Assembly: GCF_017848315.1 (NCBI RefSeq)
Contig: NZ_JAFKEC010000013.1
Location: 46,607 to 110,606 of the forward strand
Reading direction: 5' to 3'
Origin: Pseudomonas palmensis
GTDB taxonomy: Bacteria; Pseudomonadota; Gammaproteobacteria; Pseudomonadales; Pseudomonadaceae
Length of the DNA: 64,000 nucleotides
Shown here: piece after piece, positions 26,026 to 35,604 of the stretch
Numbering within the stretch: position 1 is the first letter of the stretch
How the letters are laid out: every line of letters begins with the position of its first letter
Notes under the pieces: model-generated
The model's database searches: none
What the model was told of the DNA's origin: nothing
Seen by the model: only the letters and a program-made list of their open reading frames with translations
Program-made: the position numbers and the translations under genes

Positions 26026-28188
26026 CTGCCTGGCCGGGTGAGCCTGGCCCGGCAGCACCAGCATACCCAGCACCATCGCCAGCAACCCCAGCCACACCAG
26101 CGACACGAACGGATAGCGCCGTACCACGATCACCCCCTGGATCGCGTCGCCACCGTCCAGCGTGCCGGCGGCCGTCATCAGGCGTGGCGAGGCCGGTACC
26201 CATACCTGCAGGTCCTGGGCCCAGCCGCGCACGATGAAGGGGTGCAGCACATAGCCCGGGTCGCCCACATGGCGTGCATAACGGTAGTCGAGGATTTCGC
26301 ACAGCTGTCGCACCGGGCCCTGATAGGCCGGCGGCAATGCGCGCCGGTCCTGGAACAGCGCGTGCCCGGCGATGACCTGGTCGTCGCTGCGCAACTGCAC
26401 CTGCGCCACCGCCTGGTAGCCCGAGAAGTTCTGCTGGCTGCTTACCGGCAGCACGCGCACCTGCAACTGATCGGCCACCCGGTGCCACGCCTGCGGTGAT
26501 GAAGCCGGGGCAATATTGATGGGCATGTAGGTATTGAGTGCCGTGGCCAGCAGGCCACCGGCCAGCGCCACCATCGCCCCACCGTGAATCAGCGCCAACG
26601 GCGCCGTATGGCGCAGGGTGCCGAGCCGGCGGCTGCGCCACAGCACCCGCATGCCCCAGGCCAGGCACGCCAGCAGCAGGAACATTCCGGCCAGCAGGGC
26701 CGCGTCCAGCCACGGCAGCACCTGCACGATGCGCTGGGACAGCACCCCTTCGCCGGTGTAGCGCGAGGTCAGCCAGGCACCGCGCCAGGCCGTCAGCGCC
26801 ACCCACAGCGCCATGCCCAGGGTAATCAGGCCGGCGTAGCGCGCCGGCAGGCTGCGCCGCAGGAACACCCACCCGCCGAGCAGCCCGAGCAAGCCGATGA
26901 CGGGCATCAGCCACTTGCCCAGGGCATGGCCGTCCACGTCCCAGTGATCGAAGGCCCGGCGCAAACCGGCCAGCTCCTCGGCACTGGCCCACACGGCCAG
27001 GGTTTCGAAGAACGGCTTGAGCTCCGAGGCCTTCTCCAGGGCCAGCCACTGACCGACATGAGCGCCGAGCAGTTGGCCCACCGCCAGCAACGCGGCCACG
27101 GCGAACAGCCACATCGACAGGTCCAGCCCCCAGTCCGAAGCCGACCGGCGCACTGGGCGGGCCTTCGCCGCCGGCCGCCTGAACGCTCGCCAGGCAAACC
27201 ACAGCATCAGGCCGAGGATGCCCCCCGCCAGCGCCAGGTGCCCCAGCCATGAAGTGGTACCGATATAGCGGTGTGAACTGGCCAGCACCTCGCTGCGCGT
27301 CACCGACATGGCGATGCAGGCCAGCGCGGCAGTCAGCAGGCTGAACAGCGGCAGCGCGCGCCAGTGGCGGCCCTGCGGCCGCCAGCGCCGTGCCCCGTGC
27401 AGTACCGCGCCGAGCATCGCCCACACCGCGAAGGCGGCTGTCTGCACCGGGTCCCAGTGCCATAGCTGGCCGAAGGTGAAGTCTTCGAGCGCCCACACCA
27501 TGCCCATGCCGATGCCGGCGGTCAGTACCAGCCAGGCGCGCCTGCCGTAGGTACATGCCAGCGCACCGTAGGCGTCGCCGGTACGTGCCAGTGCATCCAG
27601 CGCAGCACCGGCCGGGGCGATGGCCCAGGCATAGGCGGCGATAATCAGCGGCGCGTGAAACGCCATCCAGATCGTCTGCAGGTGTGCGTTCATGCCCTGG
27701 CTCGCCTGGGCCGCCAGCCAGTCGGCCGGCGTTGCCGTGAACGGCCCCAACCCGGCGGCAGTGAGGGTGTACCAGGCCGCCACCAGCGCATTGGCGCGCC
27801 CGGCCCAGCCCGGCAGCGCGGCATTGCGCACGCCGATGCCCATGCACAGGGTTGCCAGCAGCAGCACGGTGCCTTCATCGCCGCCCCACAGGTTGGCGAC
27901 CTTGAGGTAGGCCGGCAGCGTGGCGCTGCTGTACAGCCAGATGTAGCGCAGCTGGAAATGGTCGGCCAGCAGGTGCATCACCAGGCTCAGGCACGCCGCA
28001 CACAGCCCCACCAGCGCCAGCCGCCAGAGTATCTGGCGCAGCCGTGCGCGCACGGCGCCCAGTACCACCAGCCCGGCAATCAGCACCAGCAGCAGGTTGC
28101 CCACCTGGGGCAGCCACCACAGCAGCGCGCAGCACAGCAGCAGCCCCAGGGCCGGTGGCCAGCACGTATCCCATCGCAGATCGCTCAC
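26002..28188 (-). CDS. CcmF-like cytochrome c heme-handling membrane protein
   Basis: A 728-residue polytopic inner-membrane protein of the CcmF/CcsA heme-handling family. The WWD-type periplasmic motif is NLWGGDEGTVLLLA (CcmF: WGGHEGS). LWHWDPVQTAAF corresponds to the WWxWDPVEN segment, and SVTRSEVLASSHRY to the VRSGxLxSVHxF segment. A large C-terminal soluble domain precedes the last membrane helix. CcmF joins heme to CxxCH motifs. This copy is divergent and lies directly upstream of the diheme subunit gene, so a dedicated role in QhpA maturation is likely. The GTG at 28188 has GGAG eight bases upstream; a GTG three codons earlier is too close to it. It is longer than usual CcmF (about 650 residues). 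Confidence 0.82.
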   Translation of the reverse strand: MSDLRWDTCWPPALGLLLCCALLWWLPQVGNLLLVLIAGLVVLGAVRARLRQILWRLALVGLCAACLSLVMHLLADHFQLRYIWLYSSATLPAYLKVANLWGGDEGTVLLLATLCMGIGVRNAALPGWAGRANALVAAWYTLTAAGLGPFTATPADWLAAQASQGMNAHLQTIWMAFHAPLIIAAYAWAIAPAGAALDALARTGDAYGALACTYGRRAWLVLTAGIGMGMVWALEDFTFGQLWHWDPVQTAAFAVWAMLGAVLHGARRWRPQGRHWRALPLFSLLTAALACIAMSVTRSEVLASSHRYIGTTSWLGHLALAGGILGLMLWFAWRAFRRPAAKARPVRRSASDWGLDLSMWLFAVAALLAVGQLLGAHVGQWLALEKASELKPFFETLAVWASAEELAGLRRAFDHWDVDGHALGKWLMPVIGLLGLLGGWVFLRRSLPARYAGLITLGMALWVALTAWRGAWLTSRYTGEGVLSQRIVQVLPWLDAALLAGMFLLLACLAWGMRVLWRSRRLGTLRHTAPLALIHGGAMVALAGGLLATALNTYMPINIAPASSPQAWHRVADQLQVRVLPVSSQQNFSGYQAVAQVQLRSDDQVIAGHALFQDRRALPPAYQGPVRQLCEILDYRYARHVGDPGYVLHPFIVRGWAQDLQVWVPASPRLMTAAGTLDGGDAIQGVIVVRRYPFVSLVWLGLLAMVLGMLVLPGQAHPARQWSQLSQS

Positions 28189-28315
28189 GACGCCCACTCC
28201 TTCTTGTTGTTGTGCAAGCGGCCATACAAGTACTGCGCCAGGCCAGGTTTCACCTGCCAGAACAGCAGCTTGGCCGGTTTAAAGGCATCCTGGGAGTGCG
28301 TGCGTGTGTGCCGTT

Positions 28316-28344
28316 CTGAGACAGTCGATGGGCGGCTGAGACAG
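28316..28344. promoter_or_regulatory. Paired upstream activating sites for the channel gene
   Basis: CTGAGACAG occurs at 28316-28324 and again at 28336-28344, exactly 20 bases (two helical turns) apart; a degenerate third copy (GGGAGACAA) is at 28372. They stand about 80-100 bases upstream of the sigma-54 promoter at 28421. The identical 9-mer is found upstream of qhpA. Otherwise the gap 28189-28491 holds no gene. Confidence 0.65.
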
Positions 28345-28420
28345 TACGGCCCGCCTCTATCTCGCCGGGCTGGGAGACAAATCGCCGACATTTCATCGGG
28401 TTGAACGCGTCGTGCAGGCA

Positions 28421-28437
28421 TGGCGCAGTAGTTGCTT
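28421..28437 (+). promoter_or_regulatory. Sigma-54 promoter of the outer-membrane channel gene
   Basis: TGGCGCAGTAGTTGCTT matches the sigma-54 consensus, with GG and GC 10 bases apart. It lies 55 bases before the channel ATG and downstream of two CTGAGACAG sites. Confidence 0.75.
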
Positions 28438-28491
28438 GGGCCGGTGCAGCTCGCTGCACACCTTCGATAACAACAAGAAAGGAGCACACCG

Positions 28492-29811
28492 ATGATTCGA
28501 GCCGCCCGCACGCCCTTGGCGCTGACGCTTGCCCTCATGGCCTGCAGCGCCCAGGCCCACGAGCTGTACAACAACGAGGGCCGCGTGCTGAACGCCGACC
28601 TCGAGGCCCTGTTCGGCGTATTTCACAGTGACGAAAGCTACGCGGTGGGCGGCAACCGTCAGCCCGGCAGCAGTGCCTGGCGCGAGGGCTACGTCAAGTA
28701 TGGGCTGAGCGCGAGCCAGGCACTGGGCGCTGCGGGCACGGCCTACGGCGCGTTCAACCTGGTCAGCTCCCGTACCTGGGGCGACGGCGACGCCGCCGGC
28801 CTGACCCTGGGCAGCGAACGGCGCACCGGCGTCGAGGATGCCTACCTGGGCTGGCGCTCCGGCGACCTGTTCCCGGCGCTGGGCAAGGACGGCGTGGACG
28901 TTTCCGCCGGCCGCCAGACGCTGACCCTGGGCGACGGCTTTCTGATCCAGGGTGATCCGGTCAACCTTGGCAAGGTCGACCTGGGCGCGAACTTCAACCG
29001 CGGCGGCGCCTATTACCTGGCCGCGCGCAAGGCCTTCGACCGCACGGCCGTACTGCGCCTGGGCGGCAGCGAGGGCCTGCGCGGCGACCTGATGTGGCTG
29101 AAGTCGGACAACCATTACCAGGCCGATACCGAGCTTGCCATCGCCAACCTCGAACAGGTGGGCGAAGCCGGCACCCTGGGCATTTCATGGATTCGCGGCC
29201 TGGATGTCGACCGGCGCTATGCGTCGATCCTGGGCCTGCAGGAGCGCGATGGCATGGATACTGTCAGCCTGCGTGGGCGCGGCAGCCTGGGGGTCAAGGA
29301 CCTGGAGGTGGCCGCCGAATACGTGACCCAGGACAAGCGCAGCGGGCGCGAGAACGCCTGGTACCTGGAAGGCGCCTGGACCTTCTCCGAGGTGCCCTGG
29401 AGCCCGACCGCCACCTACCGCTACAGCCGCTTCTCGAATGCCTTCGACCCGCTGTTTTACGGGGCCAGCCGCGGCTACGGCACCTGGTTCCAGGGCGAGG
29501 TCGCGGCCAACTATGCCGGCCCGTTCAACAGCAACAGCCAGGTGCATCACGTGGGCCTCAAGGCCACGCCACGGGAGAACCTGACCCTTGGCGCGCTGTA
29601 CTTCGACTTCGATACCCTGGACAAGGCGCGTGGCAACCTGGGTGGCCGCGAGCTGGACCTGTACGTGGAGTGGATGGTCAACGAGCACCTGCTGATCAGC
29701 CCGCTGCTGGGTTTCTACAAGCCTGATCGCAGTGCCGACAACGGCGGCCTGCAGCTGGGCAGCAGCGACACCAGCACCTACCTGCAACTGCTGGTGGGCA
29801 CCTTTTTCTGA
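28492..29811 (+). CDS. Outer-membrane beta-barrel channel linked to amine oxidation
   Basis: A 439-residue protein with a signal peptide (LALTLALMACSAQA, cleavage before HELYNN) and a C-terminal barrel strand ending in Phe (LLVGTFF). Between them are many alternating amphipathic strands with aromatic ends (for example SAWREGYVKYGLSAS, LYVEWMVNEHLLISPLLGFY), as in alginate-export-like or OprD-unrelated substrate channels. It lies in the QHNDH locus, has a sigma-54 promoter matching that of qhpA, and ends four bases from the convergent qhpG. It probably lets the amine cross the outer membrane. The precise family is not certain. GAAAGGAG precedes the ATG. Confidence 0.8.
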   Translation: MIRAARTPLALTLALMACSAQAHELYNNEGRVLNADLEALFGVFHSDESYAVGGNRQPGSSAWREGYVKYGLSASQALGAAGTAYGAFNLVSSRTWGDGDAAGLTLGSERRTGVEDAYLGWRSGDLFPALGKDGVDVSAGRQTLTLGDGFLIQGDPVNLGKVDLGANFNRGGAYYLAARKAFDRTAVLRLGGSEGLRGDLMWLKSDNHYQADTELAIANLEQVGEAGTLGISWIRGLDVDRRYASILGLQERDGMDTVSLRGRGSLGVKDLEVAAEYVTQDKRSGRENAWYLEGAWTFSEVPWSPTATYRYSRFSNAFDPLFYGASRGYGTWFQGEVAANYAGPFNSNSQVHHVGLKATPRENLTLGALYFDFDTLDKARGNLGGRELDLYVEWMVNEHLLISPLLGFYKPDRSADNGGLQLGSSDTSTYLQLLVGTFF

Positions 29812-29815
29812 GGTG

Positions 29816-31120
29816 TCACACCGGGTACCCCTGCGCGGCCAGCCAGCCGCGCAGCCTGGCCTGTTCCGGCGCCGGCCTGCCGTGCAGCAGCCACTGCAAT
29901 GGCTGACCGGCCTGAACCCCGCGTACCAACGGCGCCAGCGGCACGCCGTCGAGGTGCCAGATACCCAGCGGCTGGTCGGGCCCCACCACCACCTCGGCCT
30001 GTTCGATGAAGCCGTGGCTCACCACCGGGCGCTGCTGCACCTGCCATTGGCGGAAGTCCCCGGGCAGGTGCAGTGGTTGCGCATCCGGCCACACCTGGCG
30101 CGGGCCCCAGAACGCTTGCCCGGCCTTGTCTGCCTCCTGGGCATAGAAATCCCGGCCGATGCGGGCGAAGCGCAGGAACAGCTGCTCGATACGTTCCTGA
30201 TGAAAGCGCAGGGCCAGCGCCTGCTGCCCGGGGCGGCGCAGCAGGGTGTTGATCACTGCGGGCGCCTGCAGGGCCGAGGACAGCGACTGGAAGATGCCGT
30301 TGCCCGACAGCGGGTCCACCGCCATGGCGGCGTCGCCGATGCGCAGCCAGTTGTGCCCCGCGCATACGCCTGCCAGGATCGCCGTGCTGCTGCGCGCATG
30401 CACCGGCACCGCCTGCCCGGCCGCCGCGCCGAATACCTCGGCCACCAGTGCCGATTCGCCCCGACGCCGGGCACAGTACTCAGGCAGGTGCGCCTTGCCC
30501 GGCAGACCGCCGGCGCTGCTGTCCAGGCTGATCTGCCAATAGCAGCGGCCATCGGCCAGGCGCGCCATCCAGGCCCAGCCGTCGGCCAGGCTCTGCACCG
30601 CCGACACCGGCTCGGCCGGCGCGCCCTGCCACACACTGAGCAGGCTGACGCTTTCGGGGCCGCGCAGGCGGCTCGCCGTCAACGGGGCCTGGCGCCCGCG
30701 TGCCTCCACCAGAAAATCGGCATGCAGCACCCGGCCATCGCTAAGCTGCACCTGGTGCGCGTGCGCCGTGCTGTGCAGCTTGCTCACCCGTGCTTCGATC
30801 AAGCCCACGCCGGCCCGGCGCAGGTCATCGCGCAGGGCGGCATCGAAACGGCGGCGGTCCAGCAGGCATTCCTGGTTCAGCCATTGCTGCTGGCCGTTCC
30901 AGTGCACTTGGCGGCGCGCGGGCATGGCTGCCTGTTCCAGTGCGCTGCCAAGGCCGGCATGGCGCAGGCCGTCGAGCACCCGTTGGGACACGCCCTCCAC
31001 CGCCTCGAACCGGCGCCAGTCACACACCAGCTCGACCGTGTAGCCCAGGCGCTGCAACCCCAAGGCGCACGCCGCGCCTGCGGGCCCGGCGCCCAGTATC
31101 AGGATGCGCGGCTCAGCCAT
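29816..31120 (-). CDS. qhpG: FAD-dependent monooxygenase hydroxylating the CTQ tryptophan
   Basis: A 434-residue flavoprotein of the halogenase/PHBH-like group. The FAD site is ILGAGPAGAACA (Gly10-Gly15), and the second FAD motif is WLRIGDAAMAVDPLSGNGI. In Paracoccus, QhpG adds two hydroxyls to Trp43 of the cross-linked QhpC before quinone formation. The ATG at 31120 overlaps the end of qhpE by eight bases and is the first start giving a normal Rossmann N-terminus; the frame extends nine codons further upstream without a better site. It is last in the minus-strand run regulator, qhpF, qhpE, qhpG. Confidence 0.9.
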   Translation of the reverse strand: MAEPRILILGAGPAGAACALGLQRLGYTVELVCDWRRFEAVEGVSQRVLDGLRHAGLGSALEQAAMPARRQVHWNGQQQWLNQECLLDRRRFDAALRDDLRRAGVGLIEARVSKLHSTAHAHQVQLSDGRVLHADFLVEARGRQAPLTASRLRGPESVSLLSVWQGAPAEPVSAVQSLADGWAWMARLADGRCYWQISLDSSAGGLPGKAHLPEYCARRRGESALVAEVFGAAAGQAVPVHARSSTAILAGVCAGHNWLRIGDAAMAVDPLSGNGIFQSLSSALQAPAVINTLLRRPGQQALALRFHQERIEQLFLRFARIGRDFYAQEADKAGQAFWGPRQVWPDAQPLHLPGDFRQWQVQQRPVVSHGFIEQAEVVVGPDQPLGIWHLDGVPLAPLVRGVQAGQPLQWLLHGRPAPEQARLRGWLAAQGYPV

Positions 31121-31793
31121 GCACGCCCCCACGGCGTTCTGCACCAATGAAGGCGGCCTGTTGGCGCAGATGCTCCAGTACCTGTTCGCGACCCGCGTTC
31201 GGCTGCGCCGTCAACAGTGCGCGCACCTGGCCGCACAGCGCCGCACTGGCCAGGCTCGCCCCCGCCACGCCGCTGGCCGGATCGACCGCAGCGCCGAAAT
31301 CGGCCTGGGGCGTGTCGAGCCACGACCATTGGCCCGGCGCGCAGCGGGCATCGCCGGTTACCCGAATCACCCCCGGATAACGCGCCGGGTACACCGGCGC
31401 ACCGCGCGCCGGGCTCGATGCGCACAGCAGCACCCCGGCCTCGACGGCCACGGCGCAGGCCGCACGCAGTACATTGCGGTCCTGCTGCAGGCCCAGGCTC
31501 AGGTTGACCAGCATCGCGCCCTGCTCCACCAGCCACAGCAGCGCCGCCGCCACCTGCAATGCCGAGGTCTGCCAGTGGCGGTCGAACACCTGCGCCACCA
31601 GCACCTCGCCGGCACCGCCCTGGGCCAGCAGGCAGTCGAGTACCCGGCTGCCATGCCCCAGGACATCGGCCTGCACCTGCCCCTCGCGCAACTCGCCGTG
31701 CTCCAGCCAGAAACGCCGGCCACCGGCGATAGGCCCGGCCTGATGCGCCGAGCACCCGCTGTCGATCACCCCGACACGCAGGCTAGTGCCCAT
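31113..31793 (-). CDS. qhpE: Subtilisin-like protease removing the gamma-subunit leader
   Basis: A 226-residue compact S8 serine protease without a signal peptide, so it acts in the cytoplasm. The triad is Asp11 (GVIDSG), His47 (LGHGSRV) and Ser180 (AGASLASA, in place of the usual GTSMA). QhpE of Paracoccus cleaves the 28-residue leader of QhpC after cross-linking. The ATG at 31793 is chosen because [13 protein letters not shown] starts directly at the first strand; the frame runs eight codons further up inside qhpF. It overlaps both qhpF (11 bases) and qhpG (8 bases), a sign of tight translational coupling. Confidence 0.9.
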   Translation of the reverse strand: MGTSLRVGVIDSGCSAHQAGPIAGGRRFWLEHGELREGQVQADVLGHGSRVLDCLLAQGGAGEVLVAQVFDRHWQTSALQVAAALLWLVEQGAMLVNLSLGLQQDRNVLRAACAVAVEAGVLLCASSPARGAPVYPARYPGVIRVTGDARCAPGQWSWLDTPQADFGAAVDPASGVAGASLASAALCGQVRALLTAQPNAGREQVLEHLRQQAAFIGAERRGGVHG

Positions 31794-33525
31794 GCAGCAC
31801 GGGCTGCGGCTGTACACAGCGCAGTTGCCCGTCCTCGAGGTGCAGGTGAAGGTCCGCGCCGTCCAGGGTGGACGGCCGGTGGCTGATCAGGATGCGCGTG
31901 CGCCCGGCGAACAGCTGGTCGATGGCCGCGATCACCTCGCGCTCGGTGGCCTCGTCGACCGCCGAGGTGGCTTCGTCGAGCACCAGGATCGATGGCTGCT
32001 GCAACAGGGCGCGGGCAATCGCGATGCGTTGTTTCTGCCCACCGGACAACTGCTGCCCACGTTCACCCAGCGGCCCGTCCAGCCCCAGGGGCAGGCTGTG
32101 CACCAGGCTGTCCAGGCGCGCCAGGCCCACCACCTGTTCCAGTTCTGCACGGCTCGCGTCGGGCCGGCAGTAGGCCAGGTTCTGCGCCAGGGTGCCGCGA
32201 AACAGCACGATGTCCTGGCTGACCACCGCAATGCGCCGGCGCAGTGCCAGCAGATCGAGGTCGCGCAGGTCCTGGCCGTCGAGCAGGATGCGCCCCTGGT
32301 CCGGGTCGTAGAAGCGTTGCAGCAGGTCGATCAGGGTCGACTTGCCAACCCCCGAAGCGCCGCTGATGGCAACCTTGAGCCCGGCGCCGATGCACACCCG
32401 GGCATCCTGCAGCACCGCGCCACGACGCTGCTCATGGGCAAAGCACACTCCTTCAAGGCGCAGCTCGCCGCCGCCGTCACGCATCGGCTGCGGCGCGGCC
32501 GGCTGGGTCACGCTGACCGGCTCCTGCTGCAACTCCATCACCCGGCCCAGGCTCACGGCCATGCGCTGGACCGCCACGTACAGGCCCAACAGGCTCTGCA
32601 CCGGCCCCACCGCCATGCCCAGATAAGTGGAAAAGGCGATCAGCGCGCCCAGTTGCCAGGTGCCCTGGATCACCCAGTAGCCGCCCACCAGAAACGCCGC
32701 GGCGCGGCACAGCGAGGTCAGGGTGCCCGGCACCGCCTGGGTCAGGAACTCGGTCACCTGCACCTTGAGCAGTTGCCCCATGTAGCCCTGGCCCAGTCGC
32801 CCCAGGCGCTCGGCTTCGCGCTGCTGCTGGCCCGCGGCCTGGATGAACTTCATCGCCGGCAGGGTCTCGACCAGAAACGACGAGACATCGGCCGAGCGTT
32901 CGCGCAGCTGGCGCACCTCGCGCTCGACCTTGCGCCGCATCCAGCGCAGCCACAGCACCTCGATGGGAATCAGCACCGCCAGCAGCAGGGTCAGCTGCCA
33001 CGACAGCATCAGCATCAGGCTCACCGCGCCCACCAGGCCGATCAGGCTGGAAACCGCCGAAAACAGCGAATCCACCGCAAAACGCTGGATTTCCGCGACG
33101 TCGCCATCGAGCCGCGAAAGGATGTCGCCCAGCCGCTTGCGCCCGTAGAAGCTGGGCGACAGCTGCTGCAGGTGGCCATACAGGTCGTCGCGCAGGGCGA
33201 ACAGGATGCGCCCCGACAGGCGCGTGTGCAGGTAGCGGTTGACCCCCGACAGCACGGTGCTCGCCAGCCCCACGCCAACCATGATCGCCGCCATGTGCCA
33301 CAGCACCTCGAAGTCCTTGGCCAGCAGGCCCTCGTCGATCAGGGTCTTGACCAGCCAGGGCTGGGCCAGCACCAGCAGCGAGGCGCCCAGCGACAACCCC
33401 AGCAGCACGCCGATCGCCCGCCCGTGGGGCCGCACGAAGCCGTACAGCCAGGCCAGCGCCCGGCGCATCAGCTGCGGGTCGTCGGTATTGACCAGGCGCA
33501 GCAGCACTCGGCCCAGGCGGTTCAA
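31783..33525 (-). CDS. qhpF: ABC exporter for the QHNDH gamma subunit
   Basis: A 580-residue half-transporter with an N-terminal six-helix membrane domain (about residues 20-320) and a C-terminal ATPase. Walker A is GASGVGKST, the signature LSGGQKQR, Walker [13 protein letters not shown] and the H-loop ISHRPS. In the QHNDH system this protein exports the matured gamma subunit, which lacks a Sec signal. The TTG at 33525 overlaps the regulator stop (TTGA). No strong ribosome-binding site is seen, and an ATG at 33468 is an alternative start, so the first 19 residues are uncertain. Confidence 0.87.
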   Translation of the reverse strand: MNRLGRVLLRLVNTDDPQLMRRALAWLYGFVRPHGRAIGVLLGLSLGASLLVLAQPWLVKTLIDEGLLAKDFEVLWHMAAIMVGVGLASTVLSGVNRYLHTRLSGRILFALRDDLYGHLQQLSPSFYGRKRLGDILSRLDGDVAEIQRFAVDSLFSAVSSLIGLVGAVSLMLMLSWQLTLLLAVLIPIEVLWLRWMRRKVEREVRQLRERSADVSSFLVETLPAMKFIQAAGQQQREAERLGRLGQGYMGQLLKVQVTEFLTQAVPGTLTSLCRAAAFLVGGYWVIQGTWQLGALIAFSTYLGMAVGPVQSLLGLYVAVQRMAVSLGRVMELQQEPVSVTQPAAPQPMRDGGGELRLEGVCFAHEQRRGAVLQDARVCIGAGLKVAISGASGVGKSTLIDLLQRFYDPDQGRILLDGQDLRDLDLLALRRRIAVVSQDIVLFRGTLAQNLAYCRPDASRAELEQVVGLARLDSLVHSLPLGLDGPLGERGQQLSGGQKQRIAIARALLQQPSILVLDEATSAVDEATEREVIAAIDQLFAGRTRILISHRPSTLDGADLHLHLEDGQLRCVQPQPVLHGH

Positions 33526-35435
33526 CTGCGCAGCTGCTTGATCTTGCGGTACAGCGTGGCGCGGCTGATGCCCAGGGCATCGGCTGCCGCGGTGATGTTG
33601 CCGTGATGACGCGCCAGGGCGCCACGGATCAGCTCCTCCTCGTTTTCGCGGATGCTGCCCGGCTGCTGGGTGCTGCCCCTGAGGTCTTCAAGCAGGCAGT
33701 CGGTCAGGTGTTCCAGGCCCAGCAGTGGCTCACCCGGCTCGCGCATGGCCACCGCCGAGCGCAGCACCATCTCCAGCTGGCGGATGTTGCCGGGCCAGTC
33801 GTAGTTGTTCAGCAACGCGGCCAGCTCCTTGCTCAGGCGCACGCCGTGGGCGCCGAACTTGTGCAGCAGGCTGTCGATCAGGGTGCCCAGGTCGTCGCGC
33901 TCGCGCAGTGCCGGCAGGCGCAGGCTCACGCCGTTGATGCGGTAGTAGAGGTCTTCGCGAAACTGCTGCTCAAGCACGTGGCGCTTGAGGTCGCGGTGGG
34001 TGGCGCAGATCACCGCCACGTCGATGTCCTGCTCTTCGCCGGCGCCCAGCGGCGCCACCCGGCGCTCCTGCAGTACCCGCAGCAGGCGTGCCTGCAGGGC
34101 CAGCGGCATGTCACCCACCTCGTCGAGAAACAGGGTGCCGCCGTGGGCCTGCATCAGGCGCCCGACCATGCCGCCACGGCGCGAGCCGGTGAAGGCCCCT
34201 TCGCGGTAGCCGAACAGTTCGGACTCGATCAGCCCCTCGGGTATGGCCGCACAGTTGACCGCCACGAACGGCTTGCCGGCACGCGGGCTGGCCTGGTGCA
34301 GGGCGCGCGCCACCACTTCCTTGCCGGTGCCGGTTTCGCCCAGCAGCAGCACCGGCAGTTCGTTCTTCAGGCCCTGCAGGGCCATGCGCAAGGTGCGCGC
34401 AAGGCTGCTGTCGCGCCCGGCCAGGGCCTCGAGGTCGACGCTCTTCTGCGCGGCCACCGGGGCAGCGGGTGCAGGTGTCGCGGCAATCACGGGCTGGCGC
34501 GGCAGGTGCTGGGAGCGGAAGTAGAACTCGCCCTTGGCGGTCTGCACGCTGCTGATGCCGCCCTGCCATACCCGGCTGATGAAGGCGCTGGAGCGTTCGC
34601 CGATCAGGTCGCTGCAGCTGCGCCCCACCAGGGCGGCGCGCGATACCTGCAGCAAGGCGCAGGCCTGGTCGTTGGCGGCCAGCACCTCGCCGTCCAGGCT
34701 CAGGGCAAGCAGGCCGTGCCAGGCGCTGCCCAGGTACTGCGGGCGGTTGTGGAAGGCCACCACCAGTTGCTCGGGGTAGCACAGGCCGAACATGCGGCTT
34801 TCGATGTTGCCGGCCGCCAGCAGCAGCGTCGAGAGGTTGTCCTGGGGCTGGGCCATGACGCCTTCGCGGGTCAGGTCGAGCACCCCGATGATCTCGCCGC
34901 GCGGGTCGCGCAACGGTACCGAGGTGCAGGAGAACGGGCTCAGGCGGTCCAGGTAGTGTTCGCCGCAGTTGATCAGCATGGGGCGCCCTTCCACCACGGC
35001 GGTGCCGATGGCATTGGTGCCGCGCACCGACTCGCTCCAGCAACTGCCCGGGTGCAGGTCGCGCAACCCGGTCTGGCGCAGTGGCTCGGTGTTGCCCTCG
35101 ATGGCCAGCACGTTGGCCTGGGCGTCGCCGAGGATGATGATGCCGCCCTTGCCCTGGCGCGACACCAGGTACTCCAGCTCCGGCGTGGCGGCGTCGATCA
35201 GCAGCCGGTTGCTTTCCAGCAGGCGCTTGAGTTCACCGCGCTGCGGGGCGGCCAGCTCGTGCCGCTCGCCTTCGAGGCAACTCAGGCCATGGCCGAGGCT
35301 GCGCCGCCACGAGGCATCGATCTCGTCGCGCAACATGCCCAGCGGCAACTCCCCGTCATGGACCAGTTTCATGCGTGCCTGGCGTGACTCCTGCAAAGGG
35401 TCAGCGGCGTTTTTTATTAGAATGGTGCGTGCCAT
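33522..35435 (-). CDS. AcoR-type sigma-54 enhancer-binding activator of the QHNDH locus
   Basis: A 637-residue regulator. Residues 1-210 hold a GAF-like sensory domain ([13 protein letters not shown] is typical of AcoR relatives). A PAS-like region is at about 230-310, then the AAA+ domain: Walker A GETGTGKE (366-373) and the sigma-54 contact loop GAFTGS (413-418, with Ser replacing the usual Ala). The C-terminal Fis-type helix-turn-helix is in the last 40 residues ([19 protein letters not shown]). It heads the maturation genes qhpF, qhpE and qhpG. Two sigma-54 promoters with shared CTGAGACAG sites in the same locus are its likely targets; the inducer is probably the amine or its aldehyde. 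TGGAG precedes the ATG. Confidence 0.9.
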   Translation of the reverse strand: MARTILIKNAADPLQESRQARMKLVHDGELPLGMLRDEIDASWRRSLGHGLSCLEGERHELAAPQRGELKRLLESNRLLIDAATPELEYLVSRQGKGGIIILGDAQANVLAIEGNTEPLRQTGLRDLHPGSCWSESVRGTNAIGTAVVEGRPMLINCGEHYLDRLSPFSCTSVPLRDPRGEIIGVLDLTREGVMAQPQDNLSTLLLAAGNIESRMFGLCYPEQLVVAFHNRPQYLGSAWHGLLALSLDGEVLAANDQACALLQVSRAALVGRSCSDLIGERSSAFISRVWQGGISSVQTAKGEFYFRSQHLPRQPVIAATPAPAAPVAAQKSVDLEALAGRDSSLARTLRMALQGLKNELPVLLLGETGTGKEVVARALHQASPRAGKPFVAVNCAAIPEGLIESELFGYREGAFTGSRRGGMVGRLMQAHGGTLFLDEVGDMPLALQARLLRVLQERRVAPLGAGEEQDIDVAVICATHRDLKRHVLEQQFREDLYYRINGVSLRLPALRERDDLGTLIDSLLHKFGAHGVRLSKELAALLNNYDWPGNIRQLEMVLRSAVAMREPGEPLLGLEHLTDCLLEDLRGSTQQPGSIRENEEELIRGALARHHGNITAAADALGISRATLYRKIKQLRS

Positions 35436-35604
35436 CGCTTACTCCAGCGCCCGTCGAACGTTGTGCACTTAAGGCAATGTAACTCAAGGGAGTGTGCTTG
35501 AGATTTGCAGGGCCGTCACCCGCAGGCGCCGACAACCTGATCGGCAGAGTGGCACAAGGTTACGTTTACGTAAAGGTGATGAATCGCGACGTGTCGTCCT
35601 CCTT

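Noticed and set aside
19470..35435. A missing aldehyde dehydrogenase taken as damage to the QHNDH locus
   Set aside because: No remnant of such a gene is visible, and the gaps are small or regulatory. The step is more likely provided by an unlinked gene.
35550..35564. TGGCACAAGGTTACG resembling a sigma-54 promoter on the plus strand
   Set aside because: The -12 element would be CG rather than GC, and it points into the antisense strand of the permease gene.
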